Shown here: positions 51,401-58,267 of the stretch, in pieces
Position numbering within the stretch: the first letter of the stretch is position 1
How the letters are laid out: every line of letters starts with the position of its first letter
Source of the DNA: Hominiventricola filiformis
GTDB lineage: Bacteria > Bacillota > Clostridia > Lachnospirales > Lachnospiraceae
Assembly: GCF_020686965.1 (NCBI RefSeq)
Contig: NZ_JAJEPS010000013.1
Span: 1-64,000, forward strand
DNA length: 64,000 nt
Direction of reading: 5' to 3'
Notes under the pieces: generated by a model
Databases searched by the model: none
What the model was told of the DNA's origin: nothing
What the model saw: only the letters and a program-made list of their open reading frames with translations
Program-made: the position numbers and the translations under genes

Positions 51401-52871
51401 TCTCATATTCACGGCTTTCTTCTCCGCCTCCGGTCTCTCCGCCAGTTTCTCCGCCGCTGCTGCCTCCGTCGGAATAAATGTAAGTCTTGGGTAATGTTGA
51501 GGTCGATACGACCTGTGAATTAGAATTATCAGAATGGAAAATATAGTAGCTGTGTGTCCGATTCTGTGCACCGGAATAAATATTCCACACCAGTGTCGTG
51601 TATCGGTCCAGATCATCCCCATCCATGCCGGATGTGTTTAACATTGCTGCCGCACGTTCTGTCACTGCACTTTTAGAATATCCTGCAGATTTTTGATAAA
51701 GCCACAATGCAACCTGTGCACACACATAATTTACGCCTCCCAGTCTTCCATAAGAGTATGTAATAAAACCAATACCGTCGTCTCCTTTTTCATAGGTGCC
51801 GGTATCTGCTTTATAGAGATAAGTACTCCTGGCCGATTTTCCCATACTCAGGCACATGGCCGGCTGCTCACCAAGTGTCAACTTGTAGATCGTCCCATGA
51901 CTGGTACCGGAATATCCGGTAGCCGATACGGACATCTTGCTCACCTGATCCCCGTTGGCAGGTGTATAAAGCATCTCATTGACTGGTGCGATTTTTTCTG
52001 TCAGTTCTGCCAGCACCTGCAGCTTCTCCGATGGTGCTTCCTCCTCTTCCAGATACTGCAGATAAAGATCACTCTCTTCCCCTGCACAGGCTCCCATCCA
52101 GAATTCATAGAGATCATCATAGCCCATTCCACAGTTTTCCAGCCGGTACAGATCATCAAGTGACAGTCCTTCATAAATCGTTCCTGCAAAATAATCCTCC
52201 GGACTGACTCCAGATTCCAGCACTTGCGTGCTCTCTTCCAGACTCTCGTCAATATAAATCTCTTTCGAGAAATCCACAATGCAGCCTTTTAAAAACTCTG
52301 CCAGATCCCGTTCATAATCATAGAGATTTTCCCACCAGGCCTCATCAAGCGCATAAAGATCTTCATAACCATTTGGAAGATATTGATCTCTCCAGACTGC
52401 CACGCTGGCCGCATCTCCTTCCTGAAAATGATACTGGCCGTCGTCCGGCTGCTCCGATTCTGCCTCCTCCGGTTCCAATTCCTCTGGTTCTGATTCCTCT
52501 GGTTCCGATTCCTCTGGTTCTGATTCCTCTGGTTCTGATTCCTCTGGTTCTGATTCCTCCGGTTCCGATTCCTCTGGTTCTGATTCCTCCGATTCTGGCT
52601 CAGGTGTCTCCTCTGATCCCTCGCCAGATTCATTTTCTGTCGAAGTGTTCTCATCCTCTCCAGATTCTTCTATCTCCGTACCCGGTGTTTCCACCTCTCC
52701 CTCTTCCGGAATTGTTATTATTTCTTCATCCGATGCTTCATCACTTATTTCCTGCAATTCTTCCAGCACCTGCTCTTCCGCAGCATACCCTCCCATTGGT
52801 ACACTTCCCGCAAAAATGGCAACACTAAGAAGAAGCGCGCCTGCTCTCCGTCTGATCTCTTTCCACTTCAT
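45438..52871 (-). CDS. Giant thioester/Cna_B (SpaA-like) surface adhesin
   Basis: About 2477 residues from ATG 52871 (a TTG is two codons earlier). Signal peptide MKWKEIRRRAGALLLSVAIFAGSVPMGGYA. An acidic region follows, then a Glu-Ser-Glu-Pro-rich repeat (residues 90-140) acting as a stalk. A thioester domain at about 315-450 has Cys in PAMCLSMG (about 340) and Gln in VCAQVALW (about 386). From about 480 on there are roughly a dozen SpaA/Cna_B-type beta domains, each opening with a strand like VTKYD, IRADKRDEDTG, VQKYDTES, GVEKTDVETKEPLAGAVYGLY or IRKTESDGKTFLAGAELVL. Their Lys and Glu form isopeptide bonds. The C-terminus reads SAHTGDAVFPILLLALVC...YDWRRRRK: a sorting signal with a variant TGD motif instead of LPxTG. 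It probably binds host tissue covalently through the thioester. Confidence 0.9.
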   Translation of the reverse strand: MKWKEIRRRAGALLLSVAIFAGSVPMGGYAAEEQVLEELQEISDEASDEEIITIPEEGEVETPGTEIEESGEDENTSTENESGEGSEETPEPESEESEPEESEPEESEPEESEPEESEPEESEPEESEPEELEPEEAESEQPDDGQYHFQEGDAASVAVWRDQYLPNGYEDLYALDEAWWENLYDYERDLAEFLKGCIVDFSKEIYIDESLEESTQVLESGVSPEDYFAGTIYEGLSLDDLYRLENCGMGYDDLYEFWMGACAGEESDLYLQYLEEEEAPSEKLQVLAELTEKIAPVNEMLYTPANGDQVSKMSVSATGYSGTSHGTIYKLTLGEQPAMCLSMGKSARSTYLYKADTGTYEKGDDGIGFITYSYGRLGGVNYVCAQVALWLYQKSAGYSKSAVTERAAAMLNTSGMDGDDLDRYTTLVWNIYSGAQNRTHSYYIFHSDNSNSQVVSTSTLPKTYIYSDGGSSGGETGGETGGGEESREYETGSTSASVSDSVTVQAQVTVTKYDGLTNEVLAGAQIRINGKTYGTGTDGMVTHTEEETHKASAEGSTYTYVKDWDSLDAEQRADADSKGYYHSKEEAKKASREEADKKVQDELDDWKDSWKKKFTAEETASPYGYCNNPENSWEVTVKNKKSKEHDFYNKPWEAWIRVTKHDSVTGQSDASLADAEFSVYEYQKETGSYEPYHYEDRKLMTDREDGTYEVGPLYYNPSNEGRFMILETRSPYGYTIDRKTNRFFIQITGEQTIMLTEGNAYNQAGTYPAASDAPADLKAYNEPWKIKIRADKRDEDTGKKLSEVVFRILRYNRLTKDYEETTGYQPKDISVKEQVDGTYLSDWIYWNEQNRGKFYLVEKQARKGYFGAWKDRLSELITGHPAGWTDDDAQGKTVYYFEITGSRTEEGEQEEYCNLKTLTASAGEHGTIINERTKGKVTVQKYDTESESMQVQGDAALEGAVYELRAAEDIIHADGHTGVIYRKGDLVRTGIIGKNGMFSFDQIELGKYTLKEVKASEGYMLDETTYFLTFTWDDETQRVILRDETARSDRNTLTMDDADSGHEKIYTGDYVQKKAFSLIKTSDNQYQTELIPVKNAGFTVYLVSELAGVRNRHLQPENGKTWSADDIRQFYDYDFTGERAATVYKRSMETWTEGDRRWLASVSGGNANEYLVKEMFTDEKGALVSPELPFGTYVVVETTTPENHEMARPFFVRITDDGGVCYTDSTRQVMKEVFSEARDIRFGDHQNASIYKDTGVYRANAVEGRIPQETRYISNNRTETYIRLVKTDTDFMAPDGTLLTPEEMVKGTVLKEGASYRIKATLDQREYELLLKNGWKQDRDGYIWYYEPASRKKYGTVDCPFTPTLLKNAQGKIVDCYLTIPAKLPTGSYELTELTAPEGYVQNGAEQRLADTSEDRLLSYRIETAEKRSIRFVIDNATVYPDGQMGNNRYTLMDQYGNLICTVCQDNQEQKGILELIKHGEKLYGASDREGTALKEKISTSHFRRIWNAAEYEVRDQVFEYQDAPIEGAVFEVYAAEDIYTQELDRRLLEEYGVDTDAYLVWHQDEKIATLTTDRTGYAYLADLYIGSYYIREVTAGDGFVLNPEVQYFSITPQEQTVNFEWVSSDYVNARQKIRMGVEKTDVETKEPLAGAVYGLYNRADIYSYIKENPDKTVPDYRHVQTVFHYVNQDEGRLLIPANTLIATAVTDEEGRAVFTEDLPLGQYYIRELEAPTGYTTTDQMVEVDASYEGESGSQEVEIQDHTNIRYENQKTKHIFVKSDIVSGVTIPGAYLEIWEILVDEHGNLRKQADGSWMLAEKPSASWVSKAAGEELHYFYEKDGYYMELASPEELPEGETLLTKEGHLIEKLEVGKQYVLRETLAPENYVGYEASSEETKEANRELNPATEEVRFLVENDNLVAEHNLKNQRTVGSFSVTKEGEFFTGIRQNLLKMIFQYLFGRVEQAQFDVFVRDDIFTPDGTGRYAEWTNSEGETLKLKKDVKIETVKTDRTGIASVKNLPLGSYYIREVKAGDGSFLLNPEVKDVVLVYEGQEVPVVWAEDTPYINERQKVSIKLVKYSDKNLPVEGAVFGLFAEEDLYGYVISGERVVTPYEEPMIPKDQLLETVISDSDGQVLFEADLPCGYYYVEELCPASGYLQNPERYHFDASYTGQDGEEVLVFRQEVRNTQTSVSVSKRDLTNGEELEGSELAVIEKETGKIVDAWISDKKLHEIRGLKLTGEQEHIYLLREIRPTDGYVTAEEIPFRLIQKTDGDGEWLQEWTVQIQKTAGGITYWKDLDAHQIIMEDDITRVEIRKTESDGKTFLAGAELVLLREDGSEAVSFITHVEESFYMEKLPIGHYILKERSAPDGYEIAEPMEIVVKDTGEKQVFVLINELLPESEQAQPEEQPEESKSEQKPGTKHSDGKTEQEIPVSTPEQIESAHTGDAVFPILLLALVCVSMASFGIGVAVYDWRRRRK
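52455..52604. repeat. 15-bp tandem repeat encoding the ESEPE stalk
   Basis: About eight to nine units of a 15-bp sequence (GATTCCTCTGGTTCC and variants on the plus strand) encode repeated Glu-Glu-Ser-Glu-Pro. Unit number is likely to vary between strains by slippage, changing stalk length. Confidence 0.85.
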
Positions 52872-52877
52872 AAACAA

Positions 52878-53047
52878 ACTTTCTCCTTATTTCTTAATCC
52901 CCTTCGTCTGTTTTCTGCAAATTTTTACAAGGGTATCTCCCCCTTTCGAGATGCCGTATTCATTTTCATGTAATGGGAATAGAATGCTGCAGCGAGAATA
53001 CTGCCTCACCGGGGAACCCCCGTCGACTATTCATTGACAATTGATTC
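52878..53047 (-). other. Leader of the adhesin mRNA
   Basis: About 170 nt between the start of transcription and the adhesin start. It contains CGGGGGTTCCCCGG-like dyads (about 53009-53023) and ATCTC/GGAGAT at 52930-52950. I considered riboswitches and found no conserved core (see rejected list). The function is open. Confidence 0.4.
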
Positions 53048-53053
53048 TTTTTC

Positions 53054-53082
53054 ATTATACTCTGCGTATTACCCATTGTCAA
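53054..53082 (-). promoter_or_regulatory. Consensus promoter of the adhesin gene
   Basis: On the minus strand TTGACA (53082-53077), a 17-bp spacer and TATAAT (53059-53054). A perfect vegetative promoter located directly behind the terminator of the preceding gene. Confidence 0.85.
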
Positions 53083-53085
53083 CAA

Positions 53086-53117
53086 AAACCGCCATATCTG
53101 AATTGATATGACGGTTT
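53086..53117 (-). terminator. Terminator of the 72-aa membrane protein gene
   Basis: AAACCGTCATATC pairs with GATATGGCGGTTT, followed by TTG on the minus strand within T-rich sequence. Confidence 0.85.
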
Positions 53118-53120
53118 TCT

Positions 53121-53339
53121 TTAAAACACAGTCTTCACAAACCATGTAATGATTCCCACAACCAGCAAAATCGGCAGTGCAATATACATAAGTCCTGCCA
53201 TCACTAGTCCTATAAGAATCAGCGGAAAAAATACGAGGGTAAACAGAATTTTCGTAACTCCCCATGTCATTTTCACCGCAAAAAAGATCAGTTTTCCAAA
53301 AACTGCAATCATTAATAGAAGAAAAATAAGTGTCCACAT
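53121..53339 (-). CDS. Small membrane protein
   Basis: 72 residues, nearly entirely hydrophobic with three segments: MWTLIFLLLMIAVFGKLIFFAV, ILFTLVFFPLILIGLVMAGLMYIALPILLVVGII and a short tail. GGAGG lies 8 bases before ATG. It follows the CDF gene by 25 bp on the same strand, so it may share the nickel/cobalt-responsive transcript. No family recognised. Confidence 0.7.
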   Translation of the reverse strand: MWTLIFLLLMIAVFGKLIFFAVKMTWGVTKILFTLVFFPLILIGLVMAGLMYIALPILLVVGIITWFVKTVF

Positions 53340-53364
53340 ACGAACTTCCTCCTGCCTTTGTGTC

Positions 53365-54312
53365 TTATGCCTGTACGTTCACTCTTTGTTCGATGCAGTC
53401 ATCTACCGGATTCACATGTACCATACAATGTTTCACGTCTGCAAAGTCCTGTTCAATCTTATGGTGAACTTTTTCTGCAATATCGTGAGCTTCATTTAAT
53501 GACAGGTTTCCATCTGTAGCAATCTCAATATCCACATATACTTTGGAACCAAAGAGACGTGTCTGGAGAAGATCAACTCGCTTCACTCCATCCACATTAA
53601 GAATCGTCTCTCTCATCTTTTCTTCTGTATGCTCATCGCAGGAATGGTCCACCATTTTATCAATGGCATCCCTGAAAATGTCCACAGATGCTTTTGCGAT
53701 CAGGACACAGATCACTACACTGGCCAGCGGATCGAGAATCGGAAATCCCATCCGTGCTCCGAGGATACCGATAAATGCGCCGACAGAAGACATTGCATCT
53801 GAACGATGATGCCATGCATCTGCCATCAACGCTCCGGAATTAATTTTTCTGGCTGCTCCACGAGTATACCAGAACATCCACTCTTTGACAACGACAGATA
53901 TCACTGCTGCTGCCAGAGCCAGCATACCCGGAATGGCAATGGCTGCGCCGGATGTACTTTTCATAATATTTTCCACGCCGCTCAAACCGATTCCAAGGCC
54001 GGTAGCAAGCAGCAGGCCGGAGAGAATAATAGATGATACGCATTCCATTCTCTCATGTCCATACTGGTGCTCCTGGTCCGATTTTTTACCGGACAGTTTC
54101 ACACCCACAATTACGATCAGGGTACTCCCCACATCTGATGCTGAATGTACCGCATCGGAAATCATGGCTCCTGAATGCGCCACAATACCGGCGATCAATT
54201 TGAGGACCGAGAGAATCAGATTAACCAAAATACTGATTCCCGATACTTTCATGGCAATTTTGTTTTCTTCTGACATTGTTTGTTTTGCTTCATTATTTAC
54301 CGTGTGTTCCAT
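53365..54312 (-). CDS. CDF-family divalent metal exporter
   Basis: 315 residues from ATG 54312 (AAGGAGG 8 bases upstream). Cation diffusion facilitator: six membrane helices with the metal site residues in SGAMISDAVHSASDVGST (helix 2, H-x3-D) and LMADAWHHRSDAMSS (helix 5). The C-terminal cytosolic domain starts IDKMVDHSCDEHTEEKMRETILNVDGVKRVDLL and ends in a ferredoxin-like fold. It exports cobalt, nickel or zinc in exchange for protons. The upstream NiCo riboswitch (54365-54492) makes nickel and cobalt the likely substrates. Confidence 0.93.
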   Translation of the reverse strand: MEHTVNNEAKQTMSEENKIAMKVSGISILVNLILSVLKLIAGIVAHSGAMISDAVHSASDVGSTLIVIVGVKLSGKKSDQEHQYGHERMECVSSIILSGLLLATGLGIGLSGVENIMKSTSGAAIAIPGMLALAAAVISVVVKEWMFWYTRGAARKINSGALMADAWHHRSDAMSSVGAFIGILGARMGFPILDPLASVVICVLIAKASVDIFRDAIDKMVDHSCDEHTEEKMRETILNVDGVKRVDLLQTRLFGSKVYVDIEIATDGNLSLNEAHDIAEKVHHKIEQDFADVKHCMVHVNPVDDCIEQRVNVQA

Positions 54313-54364
54313 AACTAGGACCTCCTTAATACACATTCAGGTAAGAGTATTCCCGCCAAAGACA

Positions 54365-54410
54365 GAAAAAGACATACCTGCGGAACATACACTGTCCCAC
54401 AGATATGTCT
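54365..54410 (-). terminator. Riboswitch-overlapping terminator
   Basis: On the minus strand the arm 54410-54394 (AGACATATCTGTGGGAC) pairs with 54386-54370 (GTTCCGCAGGTATGTCT) over 17 bp with three G-T pairs, and is followed by TTTTTC. Its 5' arm contains the conserved GGGACAG part of the aptamer, so the two structures exclude each other. Confidence 0.85.
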
Positions 54411-54492
54411 CTGATTCGCTCATATCTGCTGCCGCATCTGCGGCCCGGCCCCACGCCTCTTTCGGCATCGCCTGCTCAGTTTGTACTGTTGA
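54388..54492 (-). ncRNA. NiCo (czcD-type) riboswitch
   Basis: Reading the minus strand: ACTGAGCAGGCGATGCC, GGCGTGGGGCCGGGC, CCGCAGATGCGGCAGCAGAT and CTGTGGGACAGTG appear in the order of the NiCo four-way-junction aptamer. The class is known to sit upstream of CDF exporters in Clostridia and to bind Ni2+ or Co2+ cooperatively. The overlapping terminator gives an ON switch: metal stabilises the aptamer and lets transcription pass. The start is about 180 nt before the CDF ATG. Confidence 0.88.
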
Positions 54493-54550
54493 TCTCGCAT
54501 CCTCGTTCGAATGTAATGCAGTGCAAAGAGAATTTCTTTATGATTTTTAG

Positions 54551-54580
54551 ATCATATACTACAGGTTATGCGTTAGTCAA
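54551..54580 (-). promoter_or_regulatory. Promoter of the riboswitch/CDF transcript
   Basis: TTGACT (54580-54575) and TATGAT (54556-54551) with an 18-bp spacer on the minus strand, about 60 nt before the aptamer. It lies just after the nicotinamidase stop codon. Confidence 0.6.
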
Positions 54581-54600
54581 GAGAAACATGATAATTTTTC

Positions 54601-55128
54601 TCAATTATTTTCAATTTTTATCTGACACATCTGCATGGTGGTCAAAGCAGCCTCATGGCTTGCAGGAGTCACACCCGCACAGCAGGATGCAATGACTTTT
54701 ACCTGGATTTCCGGTAAATATGCCTTGATGAGAAGTGCATTGGATACGACACAGATATCGGTGCAGAGACCGACAAGCGTTACCTCAATTTCCTCTTTTG
54801 CTGCGATGGCTTCGAGCTCTTCTGCCAGCGTTCTGGAACCAAATGTCGGCTTATCGATCACTTTCGCATCTCCCAGTGCTGCCACCACTTTCTCATTGAG
54901 CTCCCATCCCGGAGTGTTTTTTACACAGTGAACAACTGGAAGATTTCTTCCCTCCTGAGTCTCCAGATAATTTTCCGGATGTGTATCTCTCGTTGCAAAA
55001 ATGTCCTTCGGATCATAAGTACCGATAACCTTTACCACATTGTCGACGATGGCTTCTGCTTCTTTCGTCCCCAATGAACCATCGATGAAATCATTCTGCA
55101 TATCTACAACTACCAGCAGTCTTCTCAT
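54601..55128 (-). CDS. pncA: Nicotinamidase-like cysteine hydrolase
   Basis: 175 residues. Isochorismatase-like fold: VVVDMQNDFIDGSLG (catalytic Asp), ATRDTHPENYL (metal-binding Asp and His), VHCVKNTPGWEL (Lys region), IEVTLVGLCTDICVVSNALL (catalytic Cys). Close to bacterial PncA, which hydrolyses nicotinamide to nicotinate and ammonia. The ATG overlaps the EcfA stop by 4 bp, so it is translationally coupled to the ECF transporter operon; this suggests a role in salvage of imported precursor. Confidence 0.82.
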   Translation of the reverse strand: MRRLLVVVDMQNDFIDGSLGTKEAEAIVDNVVKVIGTYDPKDIFATRDTHPENYLETQEGRNLPVVHCVKNTPGWELNEKVVAALGDAKVIDKPTFGSRTLAEELEAIAAKEEIEVTLVGLCTDICVVSNALLIKAYLPEIQVKVIASCCAGVTPASHEAALTTMQMCQIKIENN

Positions 55129-56825
55129 ATCGCTTCCTCCTGTCCGCCCTCTTTCAGCGAAAAATAAAGTCTTTCATATCCGAGCATCCGACACAGTCTG
55201 GTCAGATACGGCTGCTCAATTCGTGCTTTTTCAAGCACTTCCTTCTGAGCAAATACTTCCTCTCTCGTGCCATCTGCCAGCACTTCTCCATGAGCCATGA
55301 CAATCACCCGTTCAAAGCTCTCCGCCACAAAATCCATATCGTGCAGAATTGCCAGCACGGTTTTTCCTTCTTTTCTGAGAGACTGGATAATATTCCGGAT
55401 AACGTTCCTTCCTTCCCAGTCCTGAGCAATGGTCGGCTCGTCCAGAATCAGCACCTTCGTATTCATAGCAAGTACGGATGCGATTGCCACCAGTTTCCGT
55501 TCGGATAATTCCAGGTCATATGGATTTTCCTTCGCCAGATGTTGCAGACCTACCGTTTTCAGCGCAGCAAGTGATTTCTGCTCCGCCTCTTCCCTGCTCA
55601 TTCCGATATTCAGAGGACCAAACATTACCTCATCCATCACATGATATTTAAAAATCTGATCATCCGGATTCTGGAACACATAACCGACTTCGCCCGCCAG
55701 CATCGCCACTGTTTTACCGGAAATATCCTCTCCGCCATAATAGATGCTGCCGCTCACCGGCTTTAATAAGCCCTTCAGAAGTTTTACCAGCGTCGTCTTT
55801 CCTGCACCGTTCTGTCCGATAATAGCAGTAGAACGGTCGTCCAGCACCAGATTTACATCTTTTAGAACCGGTATCTGTTCCAGATATTGAAAACCAAGAT
55901 GGTCAATCCGGAACACTTCTTTCCCTGCATCCTTATCGGAAACACCTGTCGTAGAATCCGCCAGAAACTTCTGAAATGTTTCCTCATCCGGAAATTCATT
56001 TTTCCGTTCCAGCGTATCTTTTAAGGACGCTGGATAGCATCCGTTTTCCTTACGAATCCCCAGAAGTCTACAAACTCTCGTGTAAGCAGGCGGATTCACA
56101 CCATATTCTTTCAGATCATCTCTGGAAAAAATCCGATCCGGCGTATCAAATGCAATCTGCTTTCCTTCATGCAGCAGCAGAATCTTGTCACAGTACTCTG
56201 CCAACTTTTCCAGCTTCTGCTCCACCATGATGATCGTGATACCTGATTTTGCCAGTTTGTCAACAGAGGCAAATACTTCCTCACTTCCGGCGGGATCAAG
56301 CTGGGACGTCGGTTCATCCAGAATGATAACCTCCGGCTTCATGGCAAGGATTCCCGCCAACGCTACTCTCTGCATCTGCCCGCCGGACAGATCAAAGGGA
56401 TTCCGGTCCCGGTATGCGCTGATATCCAGAAGCTCCAGCGCCTCATTCACACGCTGTATCATCTCTTCTTTCGGCACTCCAAAATTCTGCAGGCCGAACG
56501 CGATCTCCTCAAATACCGTCTCTTTTGCCCCCGAAAGCTGATTAAAGGGATTCTGGAACACAAGACCGGCGGTTCTGCACAGCCTGGATACAGGTGTCTT
56601 AGAAGCCTCCTGATCACCAATCATAATCGTTCCGCCATAAGCTCCTTTGAAAAACTGCGGCACCAGCCCGCTGAACGCCTGGCAGAGCGTACTTTTTCCG
56701 GCTCCATTTTTACCTGCAATACCAATAAAGGAACCTTTCTCGATCTCAAAATTAAGATCATCAAGCGCCAGCTTCTTTGTATTCGGATAACGGTATTTCA
56801 GATGTTCTGCTTTTATGTACGTCAT
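55125..56825 (-). CDS. ECF transporter ATPase, fused A-A' subunits
   Basis: 566 residues, two ABC domains in tandem. First: Walker A GKNGAGKST (about 38-46), signature LSGGQMQRVALAG, Walker B VIILDEPTSQLD. Second: Walker A GQNGAGKTT, Walker B VLILDEPTIAQDWE. Its signature position reads LELSERKLVAIAS, a degenerate form of LSGGQ, so the second composite site is probably non-canonical. Energy-coupling-factor transporters use such ATPases with EcfT to power a substrate-binding S component. It overlaps EcfT by 4 bp (ATGA) upstream and PncA downstream. Confidence 0.93.
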   Translation of the reverse strand: MTYIKAEHLKYRYPNTKKLALDDLNFEIEKGSFIGIAGKNGAGKSTLCQAFSGLVPQFFKGAYGGTIMIGDQEASKTPVSRLCRTAGLVFQNPFNQLSGAKETVFEEIAFGLQNFGVPKEEMIQRVNEALELLDISAYRDRNPFDLSGGQMQRVALAGILAMKPEVIILDEPTSQLDPAGSEEVFASVDKLAKSGITIIMVEQKLEKLAEYCDKILLLHEGKQIAFDTPDRIFSRDDLKEYGVNPPAYTRVCRLLGIRKENGCYPASLKDTLERKNEFPDEETFQKFLADSTTGVSDKDAGKEVFRIDHLGFQYLEQIPVLKDVNLVLDDRSTAIIGQNGAGKTTLVKLLKGLLKPVSGSIYYGGEDISGKTVAMLAGEVGYVFQNPDDQIFKYHVMDEVMFGPLNIGMSREEAEQKSLAALKTVGLQHLAKENPYDLELSERKLVAIASVLAMNTKVLILDEPTIAQDWEGRNVIRNIIQSLRKEGKTVLAILHDMDFVAESFERVIVMAHGEVLADGTREEVFAQKEVLEKARIEQPYLTRLCRMLGYERLYFSLKEGGQEEAI

Positions 56826-57589
56826 AATACTATCCTCACCACAACAGAAGCCACGATCAGAACCAACATTCCCACACAGAGGATTCTGTCCAGTGCCTTC
56901 ATCTTGTCTTCTCTGAGATAACTTTTCTTCTCTCCTGCTTCAAATCCGCGGATTTCCAGCGCGATGGCGCGCTCTCTGGTGTTGATCAGCGAACTCATAA
57001 CCACCGGGGAGATCAACGGCAAAAATGATTTTGCACGGGCAATCAGAGAACCTTCTGTCTCAAGGCCACGGCTTCTCTGTGCATCCATAATTGTATTCAT
57101 GGCTCCGCTCATCTGCGGCACGATCTGAAATACAGAACTGATCACATAGCCGATCTTCGGAGAGAAACCGATCCGTTCCAGATCTTCCACCAGTTCTACA
57201 GGTTTTGTCGTCAGGACAAATACAGCAAATGCCAGCAGCATATTCAATACATTGAAACTGATCCGAAGTGCATACATCATTCCTTCACGATAAAATTTCA
57301 GTGGACCTGCCACAAACAGAACCGTCGCATTTTCATGATTAAATAACCCGTGTATCAGAAAGATCGTAATCAGAATTGTAAAAGAAAACGCAATCAGTGG
57401 AAAAACCTTGCGAATGATTTTTCCACTGATCAGTATTACAAGACTGATTCCGATGAAGATTCCGAATGCCAGCAGATTTCCTGAGATCAGGGAAACGCTG
57501 ATCGCTGTGAGAATATAACACAGCTTGGTAAACGGGTGCATTCTGGTAAGCCATGTGTCTTTGTCCACATAAAGGCTGATACTTTTCAT
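56822..57589 (-). CDS. ecfT: ECF transporter transmembrane protein EcfT
   Basis: 255 residues from ATG 57589 (GGAG 8 bases upstream). About five membrane helices, then the coupling region with INTRERAIALEIRGFEAG, the Ala-x-x-x-Arg-Gly type motif that contacts the ATPases. An earlier signature is SRGLETEG. Links the S component to ATP hydrolysis. Part of the phosphorylase-S-T-AA'-PncA operon. Confidence 0.93.
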   Translation of the reverse strand: MKSISLYVDKDTWLTRMHPFTKLCYILTAISVSLISGNLLAFGIFIGISLVILISGKIIRKVFPLIAFSFTILITIFLIHGLFNHENATVLFVAGPLKFYREGMMYALRISFNVLNMLLAFAVFVLTTKPVELVEDLERIGFSPKIGYVISSVFQIVPQMSGAMNTIMDAQRSRGLETEGSLIARAKSFLPLISPVVMSSLINTRERAIALEIRGFEAGEKKSYLREDKMKALDRILCVGMLVLIVASVVVRIVL

Positions 57590-57617
57590 CTGAACCACTC
57601 CATCTTTATCTGATTAA

Positions 57618-58220
57618 TTAGTCAAGGCTCTCGATATCGTCATTTACATCATAGAGAGCTGTCAGTTTCTTCGGAAGTCCTTTCAGAATCGCGAATACAA
57701 TCAGGATAGTAATGATCTTATCCGGTACATCCACAACAACCTCATCGAGAAGAGAACCAATGGCTACTGGCATATTGGCTGCCTGTGTTGCTGCAAACAG
57801 TGCATCTCCCCAGACATTTCCGGTAGTACCGCCCCAGAACAGAACATTAAGCGGAGTAGAAACGCAGACTGCAACGAGACCTGCTACGACTGCGGTCAGA
57901 AGAGCACCGCTCAATTTTTCCATCTTTCCAAGACGAGCCATAATACCAACTGCAAGACCAATACCCAGGCTGGTCAGTGCGTAAACCAAAGTAATGGAAT
58001 CACCGGTGGTAAATCCGTAGATCAGGTTGTTGGCCGCACCGCAGATCGCACCGATGATCGGTCCGCCCAGCGCACCGCCGATACAGGTTCCAATAGCATC
58101 CAGCCAGAGCGGCAGCTTCAGTACAGAAGCAAACAGTTTTCCGAGGTAGTTGATACCGATACATGCCGGAATCAGTACCAGACTTGCAGTATCCAGTTTT
58201 GTTTTAAATACGTTATTCAT
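57618..58220 (-). CDS. ECF transporter substrate-binding (S) component
   Basis: 200 residues from ATG 58220. Six hydrophobic segments, with AIGTCIGGALGGPIIGAICGAANNLIYGFTTG in the second and third, matching an S component of the ECF class. The Ala-x-x-x-Ala-type faces for EcfT are in the first helix (IPACIGINYLGKLFASVL). Its substrate is not decided by the sequence. Being between EcfT and a nucleoside phosphorylase, with nicotinamidase at the end of the operon, a nucleoside or nicotinamide-riboside-type substrate is the most economical guess. Confidence 0.85.
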   Translation of the reverse strand: MNNVFKTKLDTASLVLIPACIGINYLGKLFASVLKLPLWLDAIGTCIGGALGGPIIGAICGAANNLIYGFTTGDSITLVYALTSLGIGLAVGIMARLGKMEKLSGALLTAVVAGLVAVCVSTPLNVLFWGGTTGNVWGDALFAATQAANMPVAIGSLLDEVVVDVPDKIITILIVFAILKGLPKKLTALYDVNDDIESLD

Positions 58221-58267
58221 AACACAGATCCTTTCTCTCCAAAAAAGGAGCATTATCTCTTTTATAT

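Noticed and set aside
52455..52604. CRISPR-like or minisatellite locus
   Set aside because: It is an in-frame 15-bp coding repeat of the adhesin stalk.
52880..53047. Riboswitch (c-di-GMP or c-di-AMP class) in the adhesin leader
   Set aside because: Some GC-rich dyads occur, but none of the conserved core strings of the GEMM or ydaO classes can be seen.
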